Source: Deltaproteobacteria bacterium (lineage in GTDB: Bacteria > Desulfobacterota > Desulfobacteria > Desulfobacterales > JAFDFH01). From it: DNA of 14,705 nt. Both the position numbers and the translations under genes were made by a program. This document shows, in pieces, positions 7,107 to 13,603 of the stretch. The stretch is from assembly GCA_019309945.1 (NCBI GenBank), contig JAFDFH010000058.1, forward strand, positions 1-14,705. The letters are read 5' to 3'. Numbering within the stretch: position 1 is the stretch's first letter; the number at the start of each line of letters is the position of its first letter. A model generated the notes under the pieces. It worked only from the letters and a program-made list of their open reading frames with translations, was not told the DNA's origin and did not search any database.

Positions 7107-8427
7107 ATCTTTGGTTGCAATCGTGAGGTATGACAAACCACTGGAATCCGTCCGCAAAGCCCTTGAGCTATCCCGAGGCCTGGATCACCTGCCTTCCAAG
7201 GCTAAAGTTTTTATCAAACCTAATATTGTATTCTGGACCCGGGCGGTAACTTTCCCCAAGTGGGGTGTGATTACGACTTCCCGCGTCGTTGAAGACATGA
7301 TCATCCTTTTAAAAGAACGGGGGATCGATGATATCACGATTGGGGAGGGCACCGTACTGATGGACATTAAGGATACGCAAACATCGGCCCATGCCTTCCA
7401 GACGCTCGGATACGGTATTTTAAAACAAAGATACGGTATTAAATATCTGAATGTTTTCGAACGGCCGTTTGAGAAGGTGGACCTCGGTGACGGGGTAAAA
7501 CTCAATTTCAATTCCGACATTCTCAACAGTGATTTTGTGGTGGATCTCCCGGTATTGAAAACCCACAGTAATACGGTCGTGAGTCTGGGGATCAAGAACC
7601 TGAAAGGTATGATCGATATCCCGTCACGTAAGAGATGTCACAACATGACCCCGGGAAAAGACCTGCACTTCTGGATCGCCAAACTGGCGGACAAGATGCC
7701 TCCCATGTTTACCCTGTTGGATGGTATTTATACCAGCGAGCGCGGTCCCGGGTTTGACGGGCGCTTGCACAGAAGCAATTTGCTGGTGGCTTCGGCTGAT
7801 GTACTTTCTGCCGACATGGTTGGTGCCAAGGTTTTAGGACACGCACCCGCCAAGGTTCCCCATCTGGTGCACGCAGCTAAAAACACCAATCGCCCCCTGG
7901 ATCTTTCCGACATTGAGATCATCGGTGAGGCTATTGAAGACGTCGCCCGATTTCACGAATATGACTTCCTGTACAGTGAAACCGACGAAGGTATAATGCC
8001 CGTGCCTCTGGCCAAGCAGGGAATAAAAGGCGTATATTACCGCAAGTATGATCTTTCCCTGTGCACGTACTGTGCTATTGTTAACGGCCTGATGGTTGCG
8101 GCGATCCGTTACGCCTGGAAGGGCGAGCCATGGGACCAAGTAGAGGTTCTGACAGGTAAAGCCATGCAACCCACGCCCGGAATGAAAAAGACCATTTTGT
8201 TCGGTAAATGCATTTACCAGGCTCATAAAAACAATCCGGACATTCAGGAAATGATTGCAATCAAAGGCTGCCCTCCCAAACCCCAATCGATGTTTAAGGC
8301 CCTTCACCAGGCGGGTATAAATGCAGATCCGGCATTATTCGAAAACATAGACCAGCTGCCGGGGTTTTTCATGAGCCGTTATGAAGGCAAACCCGAATTT
8401 GACGAAAAATTCTTCATGATTGATTAG
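7099..8427 (+). CDS. DUF362 protein with four C-terminal cysteines, ETF-linked
   Basis: A 442-residue protein. The N-terminal two-thirds is a DUF362 domain: VFIKPNIVFW (37-46) is the family's KPN box, followed by an aspartate/threonine-rich region (GEGTVLMDIKDTQTS, 82-96), DLPVLKTHS (149-157) and LGIKNLKGMI (163-172). The C-terminal part has C322-T-Y-C325, C371 (GKCIY) and C391 (KGCPP), a possible four-cysteine iron-sulfur or metal site, though not a standard ferredoxin motif. The frame is open 51 codons further up, but AAGGAGG at 7086-7092 and the 8-bp overlap with etfA fix ATG 7099. Tight coupling to etfA suggests a role in ETF electron transfer or in maturation of the system; DUF362 biochemistry is largely unknown. 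Stop TAG is 1 bp before a repeat element. Confidence 0.85.
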   Translation: MSKSLVAIVRYDKPLESVRKALELSRGLDHLPSKAKVFIKPNIVFWTRAVTFPKWGVITTSRVVEDMIILLKERGIDDITIGEGTVLMDIKDTQTSAHAFQTLGYGILKQRYGIKYLNVFERPFEKVDLGDGVKLNFNSDILNSDFVVDLPVLKTHSNTVVSLGIKNLKGMIDIPSRKRCHNMTPGKDLHFWIAKLADKMPPMFTLLDGIYTSERGPGFDGRLHRSNLLVASADVLSADMVGAKVLGHAPAKVPHLVHAAKNTNRPLDLSDIEIIGEAIEDVARFHEYDFLYSETDEGIMPVPLAKQGIKGVYYRKYDLSLCTYCAIVNGLMVAAIRYAWKGEPWDQVEVLTGKAMQPTPGMKKTILFGKCIYQAHKNNPDIQEMIAIKGCPPKPQSMFKALHQAGINADPALFENIDQLPGFFMSRYEGKPEFDEKFFMID

Positions 8428-8428
8428 T

Positions 8429-8574
8429 TAGTGTCCGTCCAGAAACGAGGATTTTTGTTCGAGATCAAGGAAAGCGAAGATTTTAACCGCAGGAATACAT
8501 TAGCGTATTTTGAGGTTTAAAATCTGAGCCTGACGCCGAAATTGGGGAAAATAGCAGTTTTCGTTCAGGCATTA
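8429..8574. repeat. Miniature inverted-repeat element, type C copy 2
   Basis: A 146-bp unit from TAGTGTCCGTCCAGAAACGA to GTTTTCGTTCAGGCATTA. Its left end is of the type A family (compare 14527-14671) while its right end is the type C terminus also seen at 2993, so the two ends match only partially. The core contains GGAATAC (8492-8498) and GTATTTT (8505-8511) as a hairpin, with longer flanking arms AGATTTTAACC and GGTTTAAAATCT. Positioned directly after the DUF362 stop, it could also serve as an mRNA 3' hairpin. Confidence 0.85.
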
Positions 8575-8615
8575 TATAAATCTGCTAGTAATAAGAACTT
8601 AATTCGCTTCGCTCA

Positions 8616-8630
8616 TCCGCCGGAGGCGGA
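8616..8630. repeat. GC-rich mini palindrome
   Basis: TCCGCCGGAGGCGGA, a 15-nt hairpin unit standing alone here. Nearly the same unit is embedded in both type B elements at 10730-10743 and 14054-14068. Confidence 0.6.
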
Positions 8631-8636
8631 GAGTAA

Positions 8637-8740
8637 TGGAATACGGGAGTGCTGGAAAAATGGGTTTGAAGGAAGCAAACCAATTTATAAATGATCTTTT
8701 CCGTTTTTACTACCCAACGTTCCATTATTCCAGCATTCCA
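8637..8740. repeat. Imperfect inverted repeat, unrelated family
   Basis: Arms 8637-8665 and 8712-8740 match as reverse complements at about 21 of 29 positions (TGGAAT, C.GGA, TGGAA, TGGGT blocks), with a 46-nt centre. It looks like a further, degraded repeat family with a TGGAATGCTGGAAT-type sequence. No reading frame was recognised in it. Confidence 0.5.
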
Positions 8741-8765
8741 ATGCCTTGGCAAGCGGTTGTGGCAA

Positions 8766-8785
8766 TTAAAATACTAGTATTTTAA
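8766..8785. repeat. Perfect 20-bp palindrome downstream of HU
   Basis: TTAAAATACTAGTATTTTAA is perfectly self-complementary with CTAG at its centre. It is 30 bp past the HU stop codon. With no loop it is better explained as a protein-binding site or very AT-rich cruciform than as a classic terminator. Confidence 0.7.
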
Positions 8786-8814
8786 CCAACTTATAGAAAT
8801 TCCGAGACGTATAA

Positions 8815-9084
8815 TTACTTTACAGCTTCCTTCAAAGCCTTTCCTGCAACAAATTTTGGCACCTTACTTGCCGCAATATTTATCTCTGCCCCTGTCTGCG
8901 GATTTCTGCCTTTACGAGCTTTCCTTGCAACCACCTTGAAAGTACCAAAACCAATCAGTGATACAGCGTCTCCTTTTTGCAATGCCTTGGTAATGTTTGC
9001 AAGAACACATTCCACGGCTGCCTGGGCATCCTTTTTAGTTTTTATAACTTTGGAAACCTCGTTGATTAATTCTCCTTTGTTCAT
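8815..9084 (-). CDS. HU-family nucleoid DNA-binding protein
   Basis: An 89-residue histone-like protein, the standard HU length (about 90). It has the N-terminal helical dimerisation half (MNKGELINEVSK onward), then the GFGTFKV strand (45-51), and the DNA-intercalating arm with GRNPQTG (59-65, the conserved Pro at 62). The end SKVPKFVAGKALKEAV is the family signature. It binds DNA nonspecifically as a dimer and bends it. The ATG start has AAGGAG at 9093-9098. It seems to be a single-gene unit on the minus strand; the next minus-strand gene upstream (cNMP/PilZ) ends 75 bp away. Confidence 0.96.
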   Translation of the reverse strand: MNKGELINEVSKVIKTKKDAQAAVECVLANITKALQKGDAVSLIGFGTFKVVARKARKGRNPQTGAEINIAASKVPKFVAGKALKEAVK

Positions 9085-9108
9085 CTATTTTTCTCCTTTA
9101 ATAAAAAT

Positions 9109-9132
9109 ATTATAGTAATTGAAGGGATTATA
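9109..9132 (-). promoter_or_regulatory. Candidate -10 boxes for HU
   Basis: On the minus strand, TATAAT occurs twice, at 9127-9132 and 9109-9114, both upstream of the HU start. Neither has a good TTGACA box 16-18 bp upstream, so the exact promoter is uncertain. Confidence 0.3.
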
Positions 9133-9159
9133 ACCTCTCATGTTTTAAAGATGCTGAGC

Positions 9160-9849
9160 CTATCTTGTAGCCCTGATTAACGCTTCTTTCATTTTTTGGT
9201 GATCAGCCGGACTGATTTCAGTAAATTTGATACCCATACCCTTCGGTTGATTCACCGGATCACTGGTCTCGTTTCTATTCCAAGCAACCTCACAACTTAT
9301 TTTCAGCGCTTCTGAAACATCGGGAAGCTGGAGCTTGAGAATAAAATATTTTCCTTTTGCCAGGGGGTTGTTGGTTTTAATAAAAATCCCACTGGCGCTC
9401 ATGTCCCCTGAAAAGGCCTTGACAAAACCCGCACTGCTTTTGAAACTGAGGGAAAGAACTTCCGGTAAACGTGGATCTTTTCGGCGCAATGTGGGATGTA
9501 AAGCTTTTTCAATAGTTTTCTCAAATCGCAAGGCAATACTTTTTAAAATCACATGGAAGCTTCCGGACAGTCCATTGTATTCCTGATCTAAAAAAGTGCG
9601 GTCAATGATCCCAACTGAAGTAAGCCCTACCGCACAGGCTGAAGCAGTACGTGGTATCTTGGCAATGAAAGCTATCTCTCCGAAAATATCCCCTGGTTGC
9701 AGTACCGCTACGACCACTTTTTTCTCGCCCACTTTCCTATAAAGTTCAACAGCACCAGATTGGATTATATAGACCCAGTCCCCCGAATTGCCTTCTTCGA
9801 ATATAATTTGCCCATCCTGGTATGTTTCTTCTGTCGAAATCTGGAACAT
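9160..9849 (-). CDS. Cyclic-nucleotide-binding domain fused to PilZ domain
   Basis: A 229-residue soluble two-domain signalling protein. Residues 1-115 are a CAP_ED/cNMP-binding domain with the phosphate-binding cassette GDIFGEIAF (53-61; Glu58) and RTASA (67-71; Arg67), which normally contact cAMP or cGMP. Residues 120-229 are PilZ: R123-KDP-R127 gives the RxxxR motif, and D149-MSAS-G154 the DxSxxG motif, both c-di-GMP-binding signatures. AWNR and GMGIKF blocks follow, as in PilZ C-termini. There is no DNA-binding or catalytic domain. It is likely an effector combining two second messengers. A class III adenylate cyclase is encoded 2 kb away. Start ATG 9849 has only a modest AAGGG upstream. 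Confidence 0.88.
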   Translation of the reverse strand: MFQISTEETYQDGQIIFEEGNSGDWVYIIQSGAVELYRKVGEKKVVVAVLQPGDIFGEIAFIAKIPRTASACAVGLTSVGIIDRTFLDQEYNGLSGSFHVILKSIALRFEKTIEKALHPTLRRKDPRLPEVLSLSFKSSAGFVKAFSGDMSASGIFIKTNNPLAKGKYFILKLQLPDVSEALKISCEVAWNRNETSDPVNQPKGMGIKFTEISPADHQKMKEALIRATR

Positions 9850-10093
9850 TATCTCAACCCTTTTACTGTTTTTTGAACTTCAAGATATTGCGACTTGCCC
9901 CACAATGGCCTTATTAGGCATTATTCACATCATGATCCGGTTGGGGTTATTTATATTTTAGCAATTCGAATTTCGACCAATTTTATAAGATCAGCGATAT
10001 TCGAATTTAATTTGTACAATAACTTATTTGTCTTAATGAAAATAGTTTGCCACAAATTACACAAAAATAATTATTAAGCAAGTAATTCTGAAT
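9850..10093. other. AT-rich intergenic region with direct repeat
   Basis: No gene seen. ATTCGAATTT occurs twice (9964-9973 and 9999-10008), 35 bp apart and each containing the palindrome TTCGAA, possibly paired sites for a regulator of the cNMP/PilZ gene. A short GCCT/AGGC hairpin lies near 9908-9918. Confidence 0.3.
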
Positions 10094-10573
10094 TTACCAG
10101 CATTCATGCTTAATTTCATAGGTGATATGCAACTGATTTTTCTTTTCAAATTCAATGTATGAAATCGTGATGACGGTATCGCCGTCTTCCCAAAGAAATG
10201 AAATTGTGTTACTATCAATAGGTAATATGGCATCCGTGGGACGGGACCAGGCATTGATGGGTTGTCCCAACGCTTTTCTTTTGGATTCAATCAATCTTGT
10301 GAAATAATCAAAGCTCGGATCTAGATGCTTTTGAAGGTGGACCAGTTTGTCTTTACAAAAGATCAAAGTGATCATGCGATGAGTATTCTTTTCAGGGTAG
10401 TCCCACGCTCGAATACCATTTTCTTTTATATAGATTTTACTATATGAATAGCTCTCAAGAACCTTTTTAGCTTCCTCTAACGCCATCCCACTTCTGAGAC
10501 CATCGACCTCAAATGAATGGGCGGCGCTTAATGAGATAATCACAAGAAATAGTGCCATTGCGATTGCTTTCAA
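10094..10573 (-). CDS. Small exported protein of unknown function
   Basis: A 159-residue protein that I do not recognise as any named family. A Sec-type signal peptide is evident: MKAIAMALFLVIISLSAAHS, with cleavage likely after residue 18-20 and no lipobox Cys. The mature part begins with a DGLRSGMALEEAKKVLESY segment loosely like the helical start of BamE/SmpA-type folds, followed by alternating strand/helix sequence with a single Cys at about 73 and one near the end. The start is a TTG at 10571-10573, chosen because AGAGGA (10581-10586) lies 7 nt upstream and it completes the signal peptide; the next ATG (10556-10558) would remove the lysine. Periplasmic localisation is an inference. It appears monocistronic. 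Confidence 0.7.
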   Translation of the reverse strand: MKAIAMALFLVIISLSAAHSFEVDGLRSGMALEEAKKVLESYSYSKIYIKENGIRAWDYPEKNTHRMITLIFCKDKLVHLQKHLDPSFDYFTRLIESKRKALGQPINAWSRPTDAILPIDSNTISFLWEDGDTVITISYIEFEKKNQLHITYEIKHECW

Positions 10574-10639
10574 TTAAAATCCTCTTTATTGCAAAATCGC
10601 AGTCAACGACATGTATGCTACCGCAAGCATAATATCCTA

Positions 10640-10791
10640 GAGTCAATTTCAAAACGTCCCATTTGGCCCAATCTTTGCGTCAGGCTCAAATTTTAATCCT
10701 CGAAATACTAAATGTATTCCTGTGGTTAATCCGCCTCAGGCGGTCCGCCTTCCTTGACCTTGAACAAACTGAAACGTTTTGAAACGGGCTC
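10640..10791. repeat. Miniature inverted-repeat element, type B copy 1
   Basis: A 152-bp unit. The left end reads GAGTCAATTTCAAAACGT and the right end, read inward, GAGCCCGTTTCAAAACGT. The core is the same as in types A, C and D but in the opposite orientation to copy 14006-14159. A GC mini-palindrome (TCCGCCTCAGGCGG, 10730-10743) is inserted on one side of the core. No coding capacity. Confidence 0.88.
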
Positions 10792-10869
10792 TTCTATATT
10801 AAAGAATTCTGTTTAATGCAATATTACTTTGGTAACTTGAAAAATTATCATAAATTTTAGGAAGATGTC

Positions 10870-10932
10870 AAATTTCGTGATAGGGATTTAAAATCGGTAG
10901 TATTTCATATACAATCCCTCAATTCGAAATTT
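10870..10932. repeat. 63-nt two-part inverted repeat
   Basis: AAATTTCG (10870-10877) pairs with CGAAATTT (10925-10932), and inside it AGGGATT (10882-10888) pairs with AATCCCT (10913-10919). Both stems are perfect, separated by short internal loops, with a 24-nt apical loop. No adjacent gene explains it. It could be a structured RNA element or a remnant of another repeat family. Confidence 0.5.
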
Positions 10933-11009
10933 CTAAATTGGTACCGTCCCGGGTTAGGATACTGTGACTCAGAACCGTTCCGGTATAAACATTTTTAATG
11001 TCTAAAAAG

Positions 11010-11044
11010 AAAAGGCAGAACCTATCAAAAGGCCCTGCCTTTTT
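11010..11044 (-). terminator. Intrinsic terminator (usable on both strands)
   Basis: AAAAGGCAG (11010-11018) pairs with CTGCCTTTT (11035-11043), with an inner CCT/AGG pair in the loop. On the minus strand the stem is followed by a T-rich run (TTTTCTTTTT reading away from the stem). On the plus strand it ends in TTTTTC. It begins 10 bp after the stop of the minus-strand small open frame at 11054-11149, with no other gene nearby to terminate. Confidence 0.75.
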
Positions 11045-11053
11045 CATCTTGAA

Positions 11054-11149
11054 TCATTTCAAGGCTTCAATCAGTTCGGTTGAGTCGCCACCAGCGTGGG
11101 TGCGGAGTCGTCCAAACCGGTACGTTTTATTGGCATGCAATAGCCACAT
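11054..11149 (-). CDS. Possible 31-residue small protein
   Basis: ATG at 11147-11149 opens a 31-codon frame ending in TGA at 11054. It begins MWLLHANKTY and continues RFGRLRTHAGGDSTELIEAL before a final Lys. It is basic in the middle with an acidic, helix-prone tail. Support: the terminator 10 bp downstream needs a transcript, and the frame is more GC-rich than its AT-rich surroundings with plausible codons. A hairpin (11167-11193) lies just upstream. Against it: no Shine-Dalgarno is visible before the ATG, and I recognise no family. The segment could instead be a non-coding RNA or the tail of a decayed gene. Confidence 0.4.
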   Translation of the reverse strand: MWLLHANKTYRFGRLRTHAGGDSTELIEALK

Positions 11150-11613
11150 TTATATTACATACCAAGGGTTGAGCCATCTGGCCATATTCAACCGCTTATA
11201 TTTTTAAGTCTCCCCCAAATGCCGTTATTTTCCTCGATATGCATCTCATTATTGGTTATTTTTGAGGATGTTCGGAGAAAAGATGCACGCACATCCGAGA
11301 AGACATAAATAAAATGCCGCCTCAATCTCCCTTTTAAAGCATAACTTTTGGAGGCTTATAGCCGTCACATGGTTTTATATAAATTTTGAGGTCGGGGTGC
11401 GATTTATTTATTATGTTAGTATAAAATTAAGCAAATATTATGCCAAAATCTTCAAAAAAATTATTGCCAAATATTATAGGCAGTTATCTTTTCGAATAAT
11501 TTTTACAACCCCAAATAGGTCGAAAAATACATGCCGAAATTATAACTTTACTTTCACATTATAAAAATATTTTTATATTTTTGGAGCAGTGTTGAGGGTA
11601 AAAAAGGTAGGGG
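11150..11613. other. AT-rich region without conventional gene
   Basis: A hairpin with stem GGTTGA (11167-11172)/TCAACC (11188-11193) and an inner GCC/GGC pair lies just upstream of the small frame. On the plus strand a 9-codon frame, MHAHPRRHK (11283-11312), is preceded by GGAG at 11274-11277, 5 nt from the ATG. The stretch 11400-11580 is very AT-rich with no gene or repeat that I can identify. Confidence 0.35.
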
Positions 11614-11772
11614 GCGAGACCTTTGCAAAACGGCACTTTTTGTCCGCTTTCTGCGTCAGGCTCAAATTTCAATCCTCGAAATATTCAATATATTCCTGTG
11701 GTTGAACATGATTTAAAATTTGGTCACTTTCCTTGACCTTGGACAAAATTGAACATTTTGAAACTACCTCGC
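11614..11772. repeat. Miniature inverted-repeat element, type D
   Basis: A 159-bp unit with weakly matching ends (GCGAGACCTTTGCAAAACG; right end read inward GCGAGGTAGTTTCAAAATG). The core is that of type B (TGCGTCAGGCTCAAATTT, AATCCTCGAAATATT, ATTCCTGTGG) but without the GC mini-palindrome. Its internal hairpin is GAAATAT/ATATTCC. It lies 47 bp downstream of the adenylate cyclase stop. Confidence 0.8.
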
Positions 11773-11819
11773 ATAAACAGAAACTTAAGTTTTTTTGCAG
11801 AATCAAGGATCCTTCTGTC

Positions 11820-12893
11820 TCACTTTAATACGCTATAACATAATATTAGTTTGTTTTTATTCTTAACCGGCAGTTCACCTTTTTTTTCAATACGAAATCG
11901 GTCTTTGACTTGGCGATACGTCTGCTCACCAATTATTATCTCGCCACCCTTTGCCAATTGCTGTAGCCTTGCGGCAACATTAACGCTATCTCCAATAACA
12001 GTATAGTCCATTCTGTTTTCAGCGCCCACGTTCCCCACAATAGAGTTGCCGGTATTAATCCCGATACCGATCTCAAATGTCTCTTTTTTTTGTTTACCCC
12101 TTACTTTCATCAAGGCTTCGATAGCCTCCTGCATTTCTATGGCAGACTTAACGGCATCGTATGGAGCAGTGTTTTCGGAAAGTATAGGTTCGAATACAGC
12201 CATAAGTTGATCTCCGAGAAACTTGTCCAATATGCCATTATTTTTAAAAATAATATCCACCATGGTACCAAAAAATTCATTTAGCATAGATACGACGTCT
12301 TCAACCTCCATCCTTTCGGCTATTCTGGTAAAAGACCTGATATCGGCAAAAAGAACAGTGGTTTCCTTTCTTTCATTTTCGAGGAAGGCCTCTTCCTTTG
12401 AACTTACGAGCTTTTCCAGCAAGTTCTCGCCTACATATCGACTCAACTTGGTTCGTAATTTTTCTTCTTTTTTCGATTTTTCATAAGATTTGGAAAGATC
12501 GCTGGCATATTTCACAAGCTGGATGGACTGTTCCTTTATTTCCCTGTCAACCCCGTTTAATTTATCGAGTATGGCGTTAAAGTTTTCAGCGATATCAATT
12601 AGCTCCTGATCTGCTTTAATTTTTATGGGGCCATTACTTTCACCAACCTTTGCAATATCTATTTTTTTTGATAAATTAATGAGTTGATCAGATGAATGTC
12701 TCAGGATAACAAAGCCGGTAAGAATAGAAAAAAGTGCTAATGCAGCAAAGAGAACGATTGTATCCGTAACATCTAGATTGCCATAACAAAAAAGATAAAT
12801 GACGATGAGAAAAGGAAAAATTCCCAACAATAGAAAAGCAATTCGCGTCTTGAACAAAAAGCTTTTGGAGTTGTGGTATTTTGATTTTGTCAT
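11820..12893 (-). CDS. Membrane-anchored class III adenylate cyclase
   Basis: A 357-residue enzyme making cAMP from ATP. Two hydrophobic helices (about residues 17-37 and 43-64) are separated by only a few residues. A HAMP-like/linker segment and charged coiled coil (about 70-150) follow, then the catalytic domain (about 175-357). Catalytic residues visible: metal-binding Asp184 in VLFADIRSFT and Asp228 in DKFLGDQLMAVF, adenine-binding Lys224, and the transition-state pair Asn305 and Arg309 in YTVIGDSVNVAAR. The second adenine-selecting position is Thr298 instead of Asp, the class IIIb pattern linked to bicarbonate-responsive cyclases. The ATG at 12893 was chosen over an in-frame TTG at 12905, which has its AAGGT too close. 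The PilZ gene ends 25 bp upstream, so the two probably share a transcript. The sensory input is unknown since there is almost no periplasmic domain. Confidence 0.92.
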   Translation of the reverse strand: MTKSKYHNSKSFLFKTRIAFLLLGIFPFLIVIYLFCYGNLDVTDTIVLFAALALFSILTGFVILRHSSDQLINLSKKIDIAKVGESNGPIKIKADQELIDIAENFNAILDKLNGVDREIKEQSIQLVKYASDLSKSYEKSKKEEKLRTKLSRYVGENLLEKLVSSKEEAFLENERKETTVLFADIRSFTRIAERMEVEDVVSMLNEFFGTMVDIIFKNNGILDKFLGDQLMAVFEPILSENTAPYDAVKSAIEMQEAIEALMKVRGKQKKETFEIGIGINTGNSIVGNVGAENRMDYTVIGDSVNVAARLQQLAKGGEIIIGEQTYRQVKDRFRIEKKGELPVKNKNKLILCYSVLK

Positions 12894-12918
12894 AGATAGT
12901 CGCAAGACCTTCTTAGCC

Positions 12919-13296
12919 TTATTTACTGTTCTTATCTGTTTTCAGATCGAATCTTTTAAACTTCAAAGGAGTGGCAAACTTTACGGCTATGTCCAGTCCT
13001 TCGTTTTTTACTTCAACACCTGAACGGCTTGGTGAATCTATCCTCACAACCGTCGCATCTCCTCTCATGTGGGCTTTCACATCGTCGGTCCCAGGCAAAT
13101 AAATAGTCATTTCCAGTGGTTGGCATAGAAAATACCTGGCGCTTTGTTTGGTTATGAACTTCGCTCCTCCTCCGGAGATATTTTTTAGCACTGCCTTTTC
13201 ATTGAATCTTTTCCCTTCGTCATCCACGCCGGACACTTCCAGCACAAATTCCATCGGAAACCTTTCAAATTCTCTTTGTTCGGATTTGGTAGGCAT
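12919..13296 (-). CDS. PilZ-domain protein (c-di-GMP receptor)
   Basis: A 125-residue single-domain PilZ protein. R8-EFE-R12 is the RxxxR arm and N39-ISGG-G44 the [D/N]xSxxG motif, 27 residues apart, so both c-di-GMP-contacting elements are intact. It continues with strands LEMTIYLPG, ATVVRID and GLDIAVKF typical of the barrel, and a lysine-rich tail. The ATG start has GAAGG at 13306-13310. It lies directly upstream of the adenylate cyclase in the same orientation, suggesting that c-di-GMP binding influences the cyclase or shares its output. A type A repeat element begins 37 bp upstream of the start, so the promoter lies at or within that element unless it is in the short gap. Confidence 0.9.
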   Translation of the reverse strand: MPTKSEQREFERFPMEFVLEVSGVDDEGKRFNEKAVLKNISGGGAKFITKQSARYFLCQPLEMTIYLPGTDDVKAHMRGDATVVRIDSPSRSGVEVKNEGLDIAVKFATPLKFKRFDLKTDKNSK

Positions 13297-13333
13297 TTAT
13301 TTTTTCCTTCCGAATGATCCCTTTGGCGCTACA

Positions 13334-13478
13334 TAGTGCCCATCCAGAAACGGTCTTTTTGCCCGATCTCTGCGTTATGCTTAAAATTTTATCTTCGGAA
13401 TATCAACAATATGCCTGTGGTAAAATTTTTCGCAGGCCTTGGTTTCGAACAAAAATCCTCGTTTCTGGACGGACACTA
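13334..13478. repeat. Miniature inverted-repeat element, type A copy 3
   Basis: A 145-bp unit nearly identical to 1314-1458, in the same orientation. It has ends TAGTGCCCATCCAGAAACGG and, read inward, TAGTGTCCGTCCAGAAACGA, and is bounded by TA. It accounts for the apparent open frames in this stretch. With 13479-13603, which shows nothing else, it fills the gap between the PilZ and desulforedoxin-domain genes. Confidence 0.9.
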
Positions 13479-13603
13479 CCTAAAATCAGTCTTCAAGCGC
13501 GTTTTTAATCGCTTAGTTTTGAATTTGATGTTTTAAAAAGAATTTGTGGCAGTCCGTGAAAAATCCGTGGAACAAAAAGAAAGCCGAATCCTCCATTTCG
13601 ATT

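Noticed and set aside
10998..11207. 69-residue plus-strand frame
   Set aside because: It runs through the intrinsic terminator hairpin and is antisense to the better-supported small frame.
10574..11819. tRNA or other classic RNA gene in the gene desert
   Set aside because: No cloverleaf, rRNA, tmRNA or 6S-like features were recognised; only hairpins, repeats and the terminator can be supported.
13314..13536. Two overlapping 64-66 residue plus-strand frames, and a similar one at 14200-14700
   Set aside because: They are translations of the type A repeat element, which explains why similar peptides recur in unrelated places.
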